Translations under genes and position numbers: made by a program
Notes under the pieces: model-generated
What the model saw: the letters and a program-made list of their open reading frames with translations, nothing else
What the model was told of the DNA's origin: nothing
The model's database searches: none
Shown: piece after piece, positions 16,207 to 24,818 of the stretch
Layout of the letters: each line of letters opens with the position of its first letter
Position numbering within the stretch: the stretch's first letter is position 1
From: an uncultured Candidatus Saccharibacteria bacterium
Lineage (GTDB): Bacteria; Patescibacteriota; Saccharimonadia; Saccharimonadales; Saccharimonadaceae
Direction of reading: 5' to 3'
Assembly: GCA_948648655.1 (NCBI GenBank)
Contig: CAPKVJ010000004.1
Coordinates: 1-64,000, forward strand
DNA: 64,000 bases

Positions 16207-17316
16207 ATGGAATATTTGGCGGTACTCGGACGTCAACCGAAAATTTCTTTGGCGGAACTAGAGGCACTTTTTGACGATGTGAAAAGTTTGGGACCGGAAT
16301 TGGCGGTTTTTAGAACGCTGGACGCGCCGGACATACGTAGGTTAGGCGGGACTCAAAAAATTGCGCTAGAGATTAGGGAGCCAGTTGGAGATTTTTTGAA
16401 AAAGTTACCGGAGGGACGGAAAATTACGCTGGGGGTTTCAGATTTTTCGACAAAAGGCTCTGCTACGTCGGCGCAGCGTGAGGCATTGAAATGGAAACGT
16501 TTTTTACAAAAAAATGGGCGCAGCGTGAGAGTAGTAGCGAATAAATCGGCTGCATTATCAAGTGCGACAAGTTTTCATAATCACTTGTTTTATGAAAATA
16601 AAATCGAGCTTATTCGGACAAACCAAGCATATTATCGCGTGATTGGCGTGCAGAATATTGATGATTATGTGCGGCGTGATCGAGAGCGTCCGGCACGCGA
16701 TGCTAAAGTCGGGATGTTGCCGCCAAAATTAGCACAGATTCTGATTAATTTGTGTGGTAACTTGCCAGACGGGACGTGTTTGTTGGATCCGTTTTGTGGG
16801 ACAGGCGTAGTGCTACAAGAAGCAGTGCTGATGGGATATAACGTACAGGGGACAGACCTAAATGAGCGCATGGTAGAATATACCGAAAAAAATCTCAAAT
16901 GGCTGAGCGAAAAGCTCAAGGCTAACCTTGATCCAATACTAGCAGTAGGCAATGCAATGGATTTCCAGTGGCAGCAACCAGTGGGTCTCGTAGCCTGCGA
17001 AACCTATTTGGGTCAACCAATGTCGTTACCTCCTAACGAGATTAAACTCAAGCGAGAAAAACAAGAATGCAGTGGGATTATTCGGGGTTTTCTGAAAAAC
17101 TTGGCTAGTCAGATTGGAGCCGGAATGCCTGTGGTGATTGCTGTGCCAGCTTGGCTACGACCAGATGGGCACTACGAAAGGCTGAATATTCTTGACGAAA
17201 TAGATAATCTGGGCTATAATGTAGAGAGTTTTAAGAATTTGCAGCAAAGTGATCTGCTGTATCACCGTGAGAAGCAGATTGTTGCTCGGGAAATAATAGT
17301 TTTAAGGAAAAAATAA
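16207..17316 (+). CDS. Trm11-like THUMP/SAM RNA methyltransferase
   Basis: 369 residues. The N-terminal half (1-165) has a THUMP-like region ending RSVRVVANKSAALSSAT. The C-terminal Rossmann methyltransferase has PPKLAQILINL and the SAM loop DPFCGTGVVLQEA near 195, plus an acidic GTDLNERMV strand. The usual catalytic motif IV of N2-guanine methyltransferases (DPPY) is replaced by CETYLGQP, so the active site is altered or the target differs. By family it should act on tRNA G10 or a related site. TATACT lies 10 nt before the ATG. It is followed after 1 nt by rpmA. Confidence 0.75.
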   Translation: MEYLAVLGRQPKISLAELEALFDDVKSLGPELAVFRTLDAPDIRRLGGTQKIALEIREPVGDFLKKLPEGRKITLGVSDFSTKGSATSAQREALKWKRFLQKNGRSVRVVANKSAALSSATSFHNHLFYENKIELIRTNQAYYRVIGVQNIDDYVRRDRERPARDAKVGMLPPKLAQILINLCGNLPDGTCLLDPFCGTGVVLQEAVLMGYNVQGTDLNERMVEYTEKNLKWLSEKLKANLDPILAVGNAMDFQWQQPVGLVACETYLGQPMSLPPNEIKLKREKQECSGIIRGFLKNLASQIGAGMPVVIAVPAWLRPDGHYERLNILDEIDNLGYNVESFKNLQQSDLLYHREKQIVAREIIVLRKK

Positions 17317-17317
17317 G

Positions 17318-17590
17318 ATGTCACATGTCAAAGCTGGCGGTACCGCCAAAAATATTCACAACAATGCTGGTCAAAGGCTGGGAGTTAAGCGTTTTGGCGG
17401 GCAAAAAGTCCGGAATGGTGAAGTTTTAGTACGTCAAACTGGCGCAACGAAAATTGCTGGTCCTGGCACCTATATGAGTCGCAATTTTACGATTCATGCC
17501 GCGAAAGATGGCGTGGTGACTTTTGTAAAGACCAAAAAATGCCATTTTTCGGGTAAAAATGTTCCTCGTGTACGCGTGGAAGTACGATAA
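17318..17590 (+). CDS. rpmA: 50S ribosomal protein L27
   Basis: 90 residues. The flexible N-terminal arm reaching the peptidyl-transferase centre begins SHVKAGGTAKN. The core GVKRFGGQKVRNGEVLVRQ and the DGVVTFVK strand are clear. It directly follows the Trm11-like gene, a different partner from the usual rplU-rpmA pair. A strong terminator follows at 17611. Confidence 0.95.
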   Translation: MSHVKAGGTAKNIHNNAGQRLGVKRFGGQKVRNGEVLVRQTGATKIAGPGTYMSRNFTIHAAKDGVVTFVKTKKCHFSGKNVPRVRVEVR

Positions 17591-17610
17591 CTGCAATAGT
17601 GTTTGATGTA

Positions 17611-17642
17611 AAAAATATGCTCCTTTATGGGAGCATATTTTT
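17611..17642. terminator. terminator after rpmA
   Basis: AAATATGCTCC/GGAGCATATTT stem with a TTTATG loop and T-run. It also suits the convergent pilin-like gene. Confidence 0.9.
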
Positions 17643-17657
17643 ATTATGTATATCGCT

Positions 17658-18134
17658 CTAAAACACGCTCGTCAATACAAAGTTTACAATAGCAAAGGCG
17701 AGTAGGGAGATAAGTAGACCGACTACACTATAGATGATTGTGTTTTGTGCTTTTTTAGCTTTTGCTGCATCACCTTGTGAAGTAGCATAACTAATACCAC
17801 CTAATACAATCATGGCTACTGATACGATACCAACCACACCGACGATGACGTTGATAACTGTGGCGACAGTCGACATGACATCCCTACCATCTTCGTCAGG
17901 AATGACATTACACTGGGCGATATTTTTAGGTTTCTTATCCTCATCTGCAGGCCAGTTATATTTATTTGTACCGTCTGCGTTCTTATCATTTCTGTGTTTA
18001 TAGATTGAAGACTTGGGGCATTCCTTATCTGGGTCGAATGCAGCAGAAGCATCTTGGTAAGAACCAACGACCGATACGCCGACAATGCTGCTACAGACGA
18101 TAAGGCCAGCGGCTAGTAAATTTTTGATTGACAT
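17658..18134 (-). CDS. VirB2/TrbC-type pilin-like membrane protein
   Basis: 158 residues from the ATG at 18134, chosen for the AAAGGAG site 8 nt upstream. A signal peptide (about 1-31, cut near ASAAF) is followed by a charged extracellular stretch with three Cys and then two membrane helices, VINVIVGVVGIVSVAMIVL and a second TIIYSVVGLLISLLAF-type helix, joined by a short SQGDAAKAKKAQ loop. This is the layout of type IV secretion pilins common in CPR genomes. No other secretion genes are nearby. Promoter: TTGCAT, 16 nt, TATAAT. Confidence 0.75.
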   Translation of the reverse strand: MSIKNLLAAGLIVCSSIVGVSVVGSYQDASAAFDPDKECPKSSIYKHRNDKNADGTNKYNWPADEDKKPKNIAQCNVIPDEDGRDVMSTVATVINVIVGVVGIVSVAMIVLGGISYATSQGDAAKAKKAQNTIIYSVVGLLISLLAFAIVNFVLTSVF

Positions 18135-18225
18135 AATTGTTTTCTCCTTTGTTATGATTATACACTGGCGTAATAGATATGCAAACAAAATACCGAAACC
18201 GAGCTGGGTATGCTATAATATTAGC

Positions 18226-20130
18226 ATGAGCAAGATTTTGATTATTGGGAATGTACTTAAAGATGTTTATCTGAAATTGGACGGGCATGGAAATGATTTT
18301 GAGACTGACGGGCAAGGGATCAATTGGCTTGAGCTGGGGTTTAACGGTGAGGCGCATAATTTTTTTCGTAGGACGAGCGTTTACGGTGGGGCGGCGGTAA
18401 CGCTGGCGACCTTGAGTAAACTGGGCGTCGATGCGAGTATCCTGAACTCTAAAACCGAGACAAAATCAGGAGAGTTGCTCTGGTCGGATGAGCCGACGAA
18501 TTATCGTTATATTTTTTCTTACGGTGGCGGGATTACTTATTTCGTGCCGCGTGAGCGCAAAGCGACGGATTGGACAATGCCTTCGGGAACGCCAGAGTGG
18601 ATTTTGGTCGATCGATCGACGATTGTGACTGCAAAGCTGGTTGATGAAATCCGGAATTTTATTAAGTTTTCTCGGAATACGAAGCTAGCAGTGCATGCTG
18701 AAAAGAAAATGACGCCAGATGGTCAACGTTTGGCGGAAATGGCGGATTTGTTGTTTTTGGAGGATGAGCCAGCGGTGCATATTGAAGAAAAAATCGTTGA
18801 CAAGATTGACATTGATAAGCCGAATACGCAGCTGGTTTGTCATATCAGCCCGCGTAGGCTAGTGTTTGGCGAGGCAGAGGAAGTCTGGGATCTTGATCGA
18901 ACTGATATGATGACACATCTGACGGTTTATTCGACGATTGTGGCGACAGTTCTGGGCGTAATAGCGGCTGGTGGCACGCCAGAAGATGCTTTGCTGTGGG
19001 CGAGATTAAACGCCGAAAAAGCAACGCTTGACGGATCATTGAGTGCCGAAAAACTGCAGGAGCTAGCGGCAGAGGAGAGAGCAAAACGGGATAACTTAAA
19101 ACTTATTTGTCGTTCCCTAGTGACTACGAGTAAAGGAGTCCTGGCGGTCGATGAATCAAAGAAAAGCTTGATCCGGAGATTTGATAAATTCGGGATTCGA
19201 ATGACAGCCCAAAAAAAAGCAGAATTCTATGATTTGATGCTGACCTTACCCGATTTGAAGAATTATATAAGTGGCGTGATTTTGTCTGAAGATAATGCAA
19301 AACAAAAAATGCCTAGTGGCAAGAGGGCATTGGAATTTCTAACGGATCGAGGGATTATTTCGGGAATTAAAGCGGATTTGGGTCTGGCGCCGATGGACAA
19401 GAATGCGGGTGAGACACATACTTTGGGCCTCGATGGATTGACGCGGAGATTGCGTGATTATTATGAGCAAGGGTTCCGGTTTACAAAATGGCGAGCGGCT
19501 TTCAGTATAGGTAAAGACCGGCCGGGCTTTTATGCCGTAGAACAAAATACAGATGAATTGGCAGAATTTGCAAAAACTTGTCAACTAGTAGGAATTGTGC
19601 CAGTAGTAGAAGCCGATATTGTACGTGATGGCGATTTTGCAATTGAGCGAAGTATTGAGGTAACGGCAAAGGTATTAGAAGTGGTGTTTCGAAAGTTGCA
19701 GCAAAGACATGTTGATTTGGCCGGTTGCGTCCTGAAATGTAATATGGTAATTTCCGGGAGCGAAGCAGAGGTACAGGCTACTTCTAATGAAATCGGGGTG
19801 GCGACAGCGGCGATTTTAAAACATGCGGTGCCACGCTATGTGGGCGGGGTGCTGCTCCTAAGCGGTGGTCAGGAGCCAAAGGAAGCAACGAAGAACTTAA
19901 CTGCCGTAATGCAGAATTCGCCTTTTGCTTGGCCAATCAGTTTTGCTTTTTCGCGGGCACTGGAAGAGCCCGTGCTTGCAACTTGGAAGGGAGAGTCTGA
20001 TAATATCCGTGCGGCACAAGCTGCTTTGATACGACACTTGGAGGCGAATATCGATGCATTGCACTATGCACGAGTAGAGGGGCAAAACAGCATAGGTGAT
20101 GGTAATATTGCTGTACTAGATTTGGGGTAG
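18226..20130 (+). CDS. PfkB-like kinase domain fused to class I fructose-bisphosphate aldolase
   Basis: 634 residues from the ATG at 18226, with TATAAT ending 6 nt upstream. A longer frame from 18085 lacks support. Residues 1 to about 295 have the ribokinase/PfkB fold mark YGGAAVTLATLSKLG, but where the family has the catalytic GAGD near the end of the domain I see DMMTHLTVYSTI, so kinase activity is doubtful. Residues about 300-634 form a class I aldolase: GVLAVDESKKS, KWRAAF, VVEADIVRDG and the Schiff-base lysine K504 in VLKCNMV. The aldolase makes or splits fructose-1,6-bisphosphate. Separate pfk and fba genes are not in the window. The fusion joins successive glycolytic folds and is the only aldolase seen here. 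Confidence 0.85.
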   Translation: MSKILIIGNVLKDVYLKLDGHGNDFETDGQGINWLELGFNGEAHNFFRRTSVYGGAAVTLATLSKLGVDASILNSKTETKSGELLWSDEPTNYRYIFSYGGGITYFVPRERKATDWTMPSGTPEWILVDRSTIVTAKLVDEIRNFIKFSRNTKLAVHAEKKMTPDGQRLAEMADLLFLEDEPAVHIEEKIVDKIDIDKPNTQLVCHISPRRLVFGEAEEVWDLDRTDMMTHLTVYSTIVATVLGVIAAGGTPEDALLWARLNAEKATLDGSLSAEKLQELAAEERAKRDNLKLICRSLVTTSKGVLAVDESKKSLIRRFDKFGIRMTAQKKAEFYDLMLTLPDLKNYISGVILSEDNAKQKMPSGKRALEFLTDRGIISGIKADLGLAPMDKNAGETHTLGLDGLTRRLRDYYEQGFRFTKWRAAFSIGKDRPGFYAVEQNTDELAEFAKTCQLVGIVPVVEADIVRDGDFAIERSIEVTAKVLEVVFRKLQQRHVDLAGCVLKCNMVISGSEAEVQATSNEIGVATAAILKHAVPRYVGGVLLLSGGQEPKEATKNLTAVMQNSPFAWPISFAFSRALEEPVLATWKGESDNIRAAQAALIRHLEANIDALHYARVEGQNSIGDGNIAVLDLG

Positions 20131-20141
20131 GAGAATGCTAA

Positions 20142-20168
20142 AGGGAGCCCGGTAGTTTGGGACTCCCT
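20142..20168. terminator. terminator between the aldolase fusion and the 20176 gene
   Basis: AGGGAG/CTCCCT stem with inner pairs, between convergent genes. Confidence 0.6.
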
Positions 20169-20175
20169 GAATTGA

Positions 20176-20883
20176 TTAGCGTGGATTGGGCAAACATTGG
20201 CTACTCGTAAAATCAGTGGTTCTATTCATGTTGTCGGCGATCCGCTCCCAATCTCGGGATAGCCACGATATTAACAGCAAGTAACTGTCCGTAGTCAGCC
20301 ACCATTTGCGGTCATTGATATGCGATCCTTCCGGTAAATAGGCGGCCGGGATGTGCACTTTTATATATCGCCGATGCTCCGGCTTCTTTGACTTACGAAA
20401 CCGTTCTTCTATAGTGCCATCTATCTCGCGCAATAACTCTCCGACAATACTATACTTTTTAGCTACGGCATCTTGACTAGCCGTTACCCGCTCATGCTTG
20501 GCTAATTCGTCGGACAGTCTACCAAGCTCACGATAGAGTAGGTTGAGATTTTTCTCGGAAAAGAACCAAATAATTTTGTACGACATCGCCTGTTGGCTAG
20601 ATATCCAAATAATGACGCCGGCTATGGATGCTGCGTAGCTTATAATCCCGAGAGTCATGAGAATAATAGTCGAATCCGGAATATGTCGCCCAGCCATTAT
20701 GATAAATATGAACATACACATCATAAACGCAATGATCCAATGCAAGGTTATCCACGTAGGACGAAGACAATATTTATGGTGACCTTTTAAAGAGATATGA
20801 TTTTTCTTTGCTTGTTCCCTTAATTCCTGAATCTGGTTTAACGTTCTGGTTGCCTCTGGTCTCTGATTAAAAACTTCTCTCAT
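20176..20883 (-). CDS. orphan two-helix membrane protein (235 aa)
   Basis: No family recognised. A charged N-terminus is followed by two hydrophobic helices (about 46-66 and 73-95) and a large cytoplasmic helical, basic domain ending in SLL-W repeats. The plan resembles SLATT-type effectors, but I cannot confirm that. The ATG has a perfect AAAGGAGG site. It is a stand-alone module with a promoter at 20959-20987, a leader hairpin and a terminator. Confidence 0.6.
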   Translation of the reverse strand: MREVFNQRPEATRTLNQIQELREQAKKNHISLKGHHKYCLRPTWITLHWIIAFMMCMFIFIIMAGRHIPDSTIILMTLGIISYAASIAGVIIWISSQQAMSYKIIWFFSEKNLNLLYRELGRLSDELAKHERVTASQDAVAKKYSIVGELLREIDGTIEERFRKSKKPEHRRYIKVHIPAAYLPEGSHINDRKWWLTTDSYLLLISWLSRDWERIADNMNRTTDFTSSQCLPNPR

Positions 20884-20958
20884 TGTTGCCCTCCTTTTTT
20901 GTTAAAAAGCTATGTTGCTACTACATACCAAGACAGGAAATTCCTATCTCTTACTACA

Positions 20959-20987
20959 ATTGTAGCACACTTTTGCAAAAAAGTCAA
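20959..20987 (-). promoter_or_regulatory. promoter of the 20176 gene
   Basis: Minus-strand TTGACT (20982-20987), 17 nt ending TGTGC, TACAAT (20959-20964). The -35 overlaps the foot of the rplY terminator, so the terminator T-run TTGACTTTTTT doubles as the -35 region. Confidence 0.85.
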
Positions 20988-21017
20988 TACAGGTAGCCTA
21001 TGAGACTACCCGTATTG
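20985..21017 (-). terminator. rplY terminator
   Basis: CAATACgGGTAG/CTACCtGTATTG stem followed on the minus strand by a T-run. Confidence 0.85.
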
Positions 21018-21035
21018 GTCTGGAGAGTGCATTCT

Positions 21036-21683
21036 TTATTCGCTAACTTTTTCGTCTGCGGCGGCTTCTTCAGTTTCGCTCGCGGTATCAGCCTCGTCTT
21101 TAGCATCACGTGCGGCAGCTTCGGCGGCTGGATCATAAACATTGGCGATAACTGTAGTTGGTTTTAATTCTTTGTCAACTAATTCTACGCCTTTTGGCAA
21201 TGCTAAATCAGCGATAGTTAACTTGGATTCAGTATTGGCAAGCTTGCTACCGTCAATTGTTAGCTCCTCTGGAAGGTCAGACGGTTTAGCTTTAATCTCA
21301 ACTTCTTCCAATACCTGTAGGATGACATAATGTAGCTTGGCAGCCTCTGATTGATCAAAGTTAACGACTTTGATCGGTGTAGTCGCTTCGACAACTTCGT
21401 CGGCGTTGATGGCTTGAAATTCAATATTCATAATGCGACGGCTGACTGGGTCGATGGCGACATTTTTCACAATAGCAAGCTGGTGCTTGCCATCAATTTC
21501 AAGATCAACTGGTGAGTGATAACCAACTTCATGCAAAACTTTTTCGGTCTCATTGTATGCCGAGCTAGTAGTAATTGGTTCGTTTTCGCCATATACCACC
21601 GACGGAATTTGACCTTCAGCACGCAGGGCTCCCAGTTTTTTACCTTGCGCCGTACGTCCGGACAAAATTAACTGATTAGACAT
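21036..21683 (-). CDS. rplY: 50S ribosomal protein L25/general stress protein Ctc
   Basis: 215 residues. The N-terminal 5S-rRNA-binding domain begins LILSGRTAQGKKLGALRAEGQIPSVVYG. The Ctc-type C-terminal domain contains EVEIKAKPSDLPEELTIDGS-like strands. An Ala/Glu-rich acidic tail follows. An AAGGAG site precedes the ATG. An extended -10 TGTGATACAAT overlaps the pgk stop, so rplY has its own start while lying downstream of pyk-pgk. Confidence 0.94.
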   Translation of the reverse strand: MSNQLILSGRTAQGKKLGALRAEGQIPSVVYGENEPITTSSAYNETEKVLHEVGYHSPVDLEIDGKHQLAIVKNVAIDPVSRRIMNIEFQAINADEVVEATTPIKVVNFDQSEAAKLHYVILQVLEEVEIKAKPSDLPEELTIDGSKLANTESKLTIADLALPKGVELVDKELKPTTVIANVYDPAAEAAARDAKDEADTASETEEAAADEKVSE

Positions 21684-21723
21684 AAGTATAACTCCTTTTC
21701 TGCGTTTATCTTTTACTATTGTA

Positions 21724-22815
21724 TCACAAATCTTCTAAACCGTCTATTCCGGGTAAGGTTTTACCAGCGAGATATTCGAGTGCTGCACCGCCGCCTGTAG
21801 AAACTAGGGTGTAGTGTAACCCTGAGTCCGTTTCGCGCAGCTTTTCAACAAACCCTGACGTATCGCCCCCGCAAATTACCGATGTTAGGGCTGAATTCTC
21901 GCCGATAACTTTGGCTAAAATTGTCGAAGATGTTGCGTATGTGGGGTCTTCGACTTTCCCTAGACAGCCGTTCCAAAGTACGGTCTGAGCCTGCTCGATT
22001 TCGCGGACAAATTTGGCGGTAGAAACTGGTCCGATGTCGAGTCTGGTGTCTTCGCCATCCTCATCAAAATCTTCAGCGACATAAACTTTTGGATTAGTCG
22101 ACTTATAACCATCAGCGGCGATTTTGCCACCGACAAGAATCTTGTCAGCGTGAGGCAGAAACTCGTCGATTAGTGGCTGTTTGTCATTGACTTTTATCCC
22201 TCCGATCATGACAACAAAAGGACGGCTCGGATTATCCAAGACTCGATCCAGTGCGTTGACTTCTTTTTCCAATAAAAGTCCAGCTACTGATGGGATAACT
22301 TTTGTAATGGCGTCAGTGGAGGCGTGTGCGCGATGGATTACAGCAAAGCCATCCTGCACGAAGATTTCGGCATGTGTTGCAGCGACGATGTCCTGAGCAA
22401 ACTCCAAAGAATTAGATTTTTCTTGAGGCCAGAAACGTAGATTTTCTAGCATCAAGATGCCACCTTGTGGCAGGTCTTCAACAGCCGCCTCGACTTCTGG
22501 GCCAGAGACTTGATCAACAAAATTTACAGGGACGCTAGGCAGAAGCTCGGCCAACTTCTCCGCTACGAGCATAAGCGATAGCTTTGGGTCAGGTTTCCCA
22601 TCTGGACGCCCAAGATGAGAAACAAGGATAATTTTCGCTGCATGGTGCTCTAGTAAGTATTTAAGTGTCGGCAGACTGGAACGGATGCGCAGGTCACTAG
22701 AGATACGCATCGTACCAGATTCTGAATCTTCGACCAACGGGACGTTAAAATCGGCGCGGACAAGGATATTCTTATCCTTTACATCGACATCTCTGACTGT
22801 TTTACAGTGTAACAT
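21724..22815 (-). CDS. pgk: phosphoglycerate kinase
   Basis: Makes ATP from 1,3-bisphosphoglycerate in glycolysis. 363 residues, shorter than the usual 390-400. Seen: VRADFNVPL with the substrate Arg/Asp, the HLGRPDGKP loop, GGIKVNDK in place of GGAKVSDK, and the nucleotide end GGDTSGFVE and STGGGAALEYLAGK. It starts 8 nt after pyk with an AAGGAG site and forms an operon with it. Confidence 0.95.
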   Translation of the reverse strand: MLHCKTVRDVDVKDKNILVRADFNVPLVEDSESGTMRISSDLRIRSSLPTLKYLLEHHAAKIILVSHLGRPDGKPDPKLSLMLVAEKLAELLPSVPVNFVDQVSGPEVEAAVEDLPQGGILMLENLRFWPQEKSNSLEFAQDIVAATHAEIFVQDGFAVIHRAHASTDAITKVIPSVAGLLLEKEVNALDRVLDNPSRPFVVMIGGIKVNDKQPLIDEFLPHADKILVGGKIAADGYKSTNPKVYVAEDFDEDGEDTRLDIGPVSTAKFVREIEQAQTVLWNGCLGKVEDPTYATSSTILAKVIGENSALTSVICGGDTSGFVEKLRETDSGLHYTLVSTGGGAALEYLAGKTLPGIDGLEDL

Positions 22816-22823
22816 TTGGCTCC

Positions 22824-24257
22824 TTATATACGACGGATTTTGACGGTGTCTGTGCCACCGTCAACGTTTTCGCCGGAGACGATAACGACCTCAACATAGT
22901 CACGGCCATCACGAGGGATGAGAGTGCCATTCTCACGCAATTCTCTAGCGAGTTTGAGACCAGCTTCAGGATCTTCGTCGCGAACAAAAGCGCGGTTGGC
23001 GTAAATCAACGAAAGCTGATTTGCAACGTGCTCACTCGGAGTGGCAGCATAGATAGTCAAGCGTGGGCGTTGGGCGGCCATTGCCCGAGCAGTACGACCA
23101 CTGGCAGTCTGACAGATAATTGCGTCAGCTTCAATGCGAGCAGCAATATTGGCGGCTGCCTCTGCAATAGCATCATAGTCATTGTTGTCACTCTGTGGCT
23201 CGCGCGGAGCGTTGTCGGTCATCTCTACATGCTCTTGGACATAGGAGATAACTTTACCAACCTCTTTGATGGTCTCTACTGGATATTTGCCCATTGCAGT
23301 CTCTTCTGAAGTCATAATGACATCGGCACCTTGAATAACCGCGTTAGCGACGTCACTAACTTCGGCCCGAGTTGGCATCGGGTTATCGACCATTGAAGCC
23401 ATTGTTTGTGTAGCGACGATACAAAGTTTTGAATGCTCACGGCAAAGGCGAATTAACTTACGCTGGACGACTGGCACGATCTCGGCGCCCACTTCGTAAC
23501 CCATATCGCCACGAGCGATCATGATGCCATCGGTAGCTTCGACAATCTCTTCAAGGTTCTTGTCATCCATGACGGCACCTTTGGTCTCAATTTTGGCAAT
23601 GATTTTGGCGTCATAATTGCGCTCTTCAAGCATCTTGCGGAAGATACGAATGTCTTCGGCAGTCTGGACAAAGGAAATTGCAACGTAATCGAAATCACGC
23701 GTAGCGCCCCAGTCGATGTCGCGAATATCTTTTTCTGGGAAAATATCGCCGCCAAATCCAGTGTCTGGAAGGTTTACGCCCTTATTGCTGTTAAGAAAAC
23801 CGTCATTCTCGGCAGTAATACGGATGGCAGTATCGGAAACGATCTCTTGGACGTGTGATTGGATATGCCCATCAAAGAGGTAAACTGGCTCGCCGACTTT
23901 GACTTTTTCGGCAAGATTATATTGAATCGGTAAAGTCAGACCGCCGTCATGCTCTTTGACAGCGTAATCGAGGATGATATCATCCCCCTCGTGGATTTCG
24001 ATATAATTGTCCTTGATCTGGCCAAGACGAATTTTGGGGCCTTGAAGATCTTGCACAATAGTGACATTGCGATTGTATTTTTTGGCAGCTTTGCGAATCC
24101 AGCTAATAAACTCGTCCATTTTTTCGTAAGTGCCGTGAGAAAAGTTAAGACGACAACCGTCGAGACCGGCGGCAATTAGTTGGTCGATAGTTTCTTCGCT
24201 GTCAGTAGCGGGGCCAATTGTGGCTAAAGTTTTAGTACGTTTAAAAATTTCACTCAT
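22824..24257 (-). CDS. pyk: pyruvate kinase
   Basis: Last ATP-forming step of glycolysis. 477 residues. TIGPATDSEETI and CRLNFSHGTYE open the barrel. The active-site signature is IIAKIETKGAV, followed by GIMIARGDMGYEVG and ATQTMASMV. The B domain lies at about 70-170 and a regulatory C domain is present. TAAAAT ends 6 nt before the ATG, so the message is probably leaderless. First gene of the pyk-pgk operon. Confidence 0.97.
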   Translation of the reverse strand: MSEIFKRTKTLATIGPATDSEETIDQLIAAGLDGCRLNFSHGTYEKMDEFISWIRKAAKKYNRNVTIVQDLQGPKIRLGQIKDNYIEIHEGDDIILDYAVKEHDGGLTLPIQYNLAEKVKVGEPVYLFDGHIQSHVQEIVSDTAIRITAENDGFLNSNKGVNLPDTGFGGDIFPEKDIRDIDWGATRDFDYVAISFVQTAEDIRIFRKMLEERNYDAKIIAKIETKGAVMDDKNLEEIVEATDGIMIARGDMGYEVGAEIVPVVQRKLIRLCREHSKLCIVATQTMASMVDNPMPTRAEVSDVANAVIQGADVIMTSEETAMGKYPVETIKEVGKVISYVQEHVEMTDNAPREPQSDNNDYDAIAEAAANIAARIEADAIICQTASGRTARAMAAQRPRLTIYAATPSEHVANQLSLIYANRAFVRDEDPEAGLKLARELRENGTLIPRDGRDYVEVVIVSGENVDGGTDTVKIRRI

Positions 24258-24347
24258 TTCTTGATTTTATCATAAAATAGTGTTTCCTGGAAGTGGAGAC
24301 GGGGTGAGACTGCACAATATAAAGCGTTTATGCTAAAATTGTAGTGT

Positions 24348-24797
24348 ATGCCATCTTTGAAGAAGAAACAACAAGCTACAAAATCAAGGAAGTCTAGATC
24401 TAGGGAAGATTGGGTTTTGCTGGGTATTGTGGTAGTTTCTGCATTGATGATTCTTTGTGCTTTTGGGATTGCTGCTGTAGGTAAACCGACGAATAAAGTC
24501 GAGCGCGAACTTAATAAAATTGCTGATGATTATTATATAACTTACCTTTACCCACGCCTACTAGGCAATTTGGAAGCGAATCCAGAGGCGATACTGGATA
24601 AGTATCTTGATAATGGAGTCGCTACGACTTATTTGCGTCAATTACTACATTATGATAATGATCGCAACGCAGCATCGGCGACGGTTTTTGCGACAATGGC
24701 GTGCGACACGAACACGACTTGGGTACGGTACTACCCAGAGGAACCATTTGGTCCGCGAGATTATCATGTCGAATACAAGATGAATTGCGAAGAATAG
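24348..24797 (+). CDS. single-pass membrane protein of unknown function
   Basis: 149 residues. A very basic N-terminus (KKKQQATKSRKSRSR) is followed by one membrane helix (about 26-46) and a 100-residue extracellular domain with two Cys near the end that could pair. No family recognised. TAAAAT ends 8 nt before the ATG. It is followed after 21 nt by the SPFH gene, which has its own TATAAT. Confidence 0.6.
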   Translation: MPSLKKKQQATKSRKSRSREDWVLLGIVVVSALMILCAFGIAAVGKPTNKVERELNKIADDYYITYLYPRLLGNLEANPEAILDKYLDNGVATTYLRQLLHYDNDRNAASATVFATMACDTNTTWVRYYPEEPFGPRDYHVEYKMNCEE

Positions 24798-24818
24798 TGA
24801 TATAATCAAACCAAGTAA

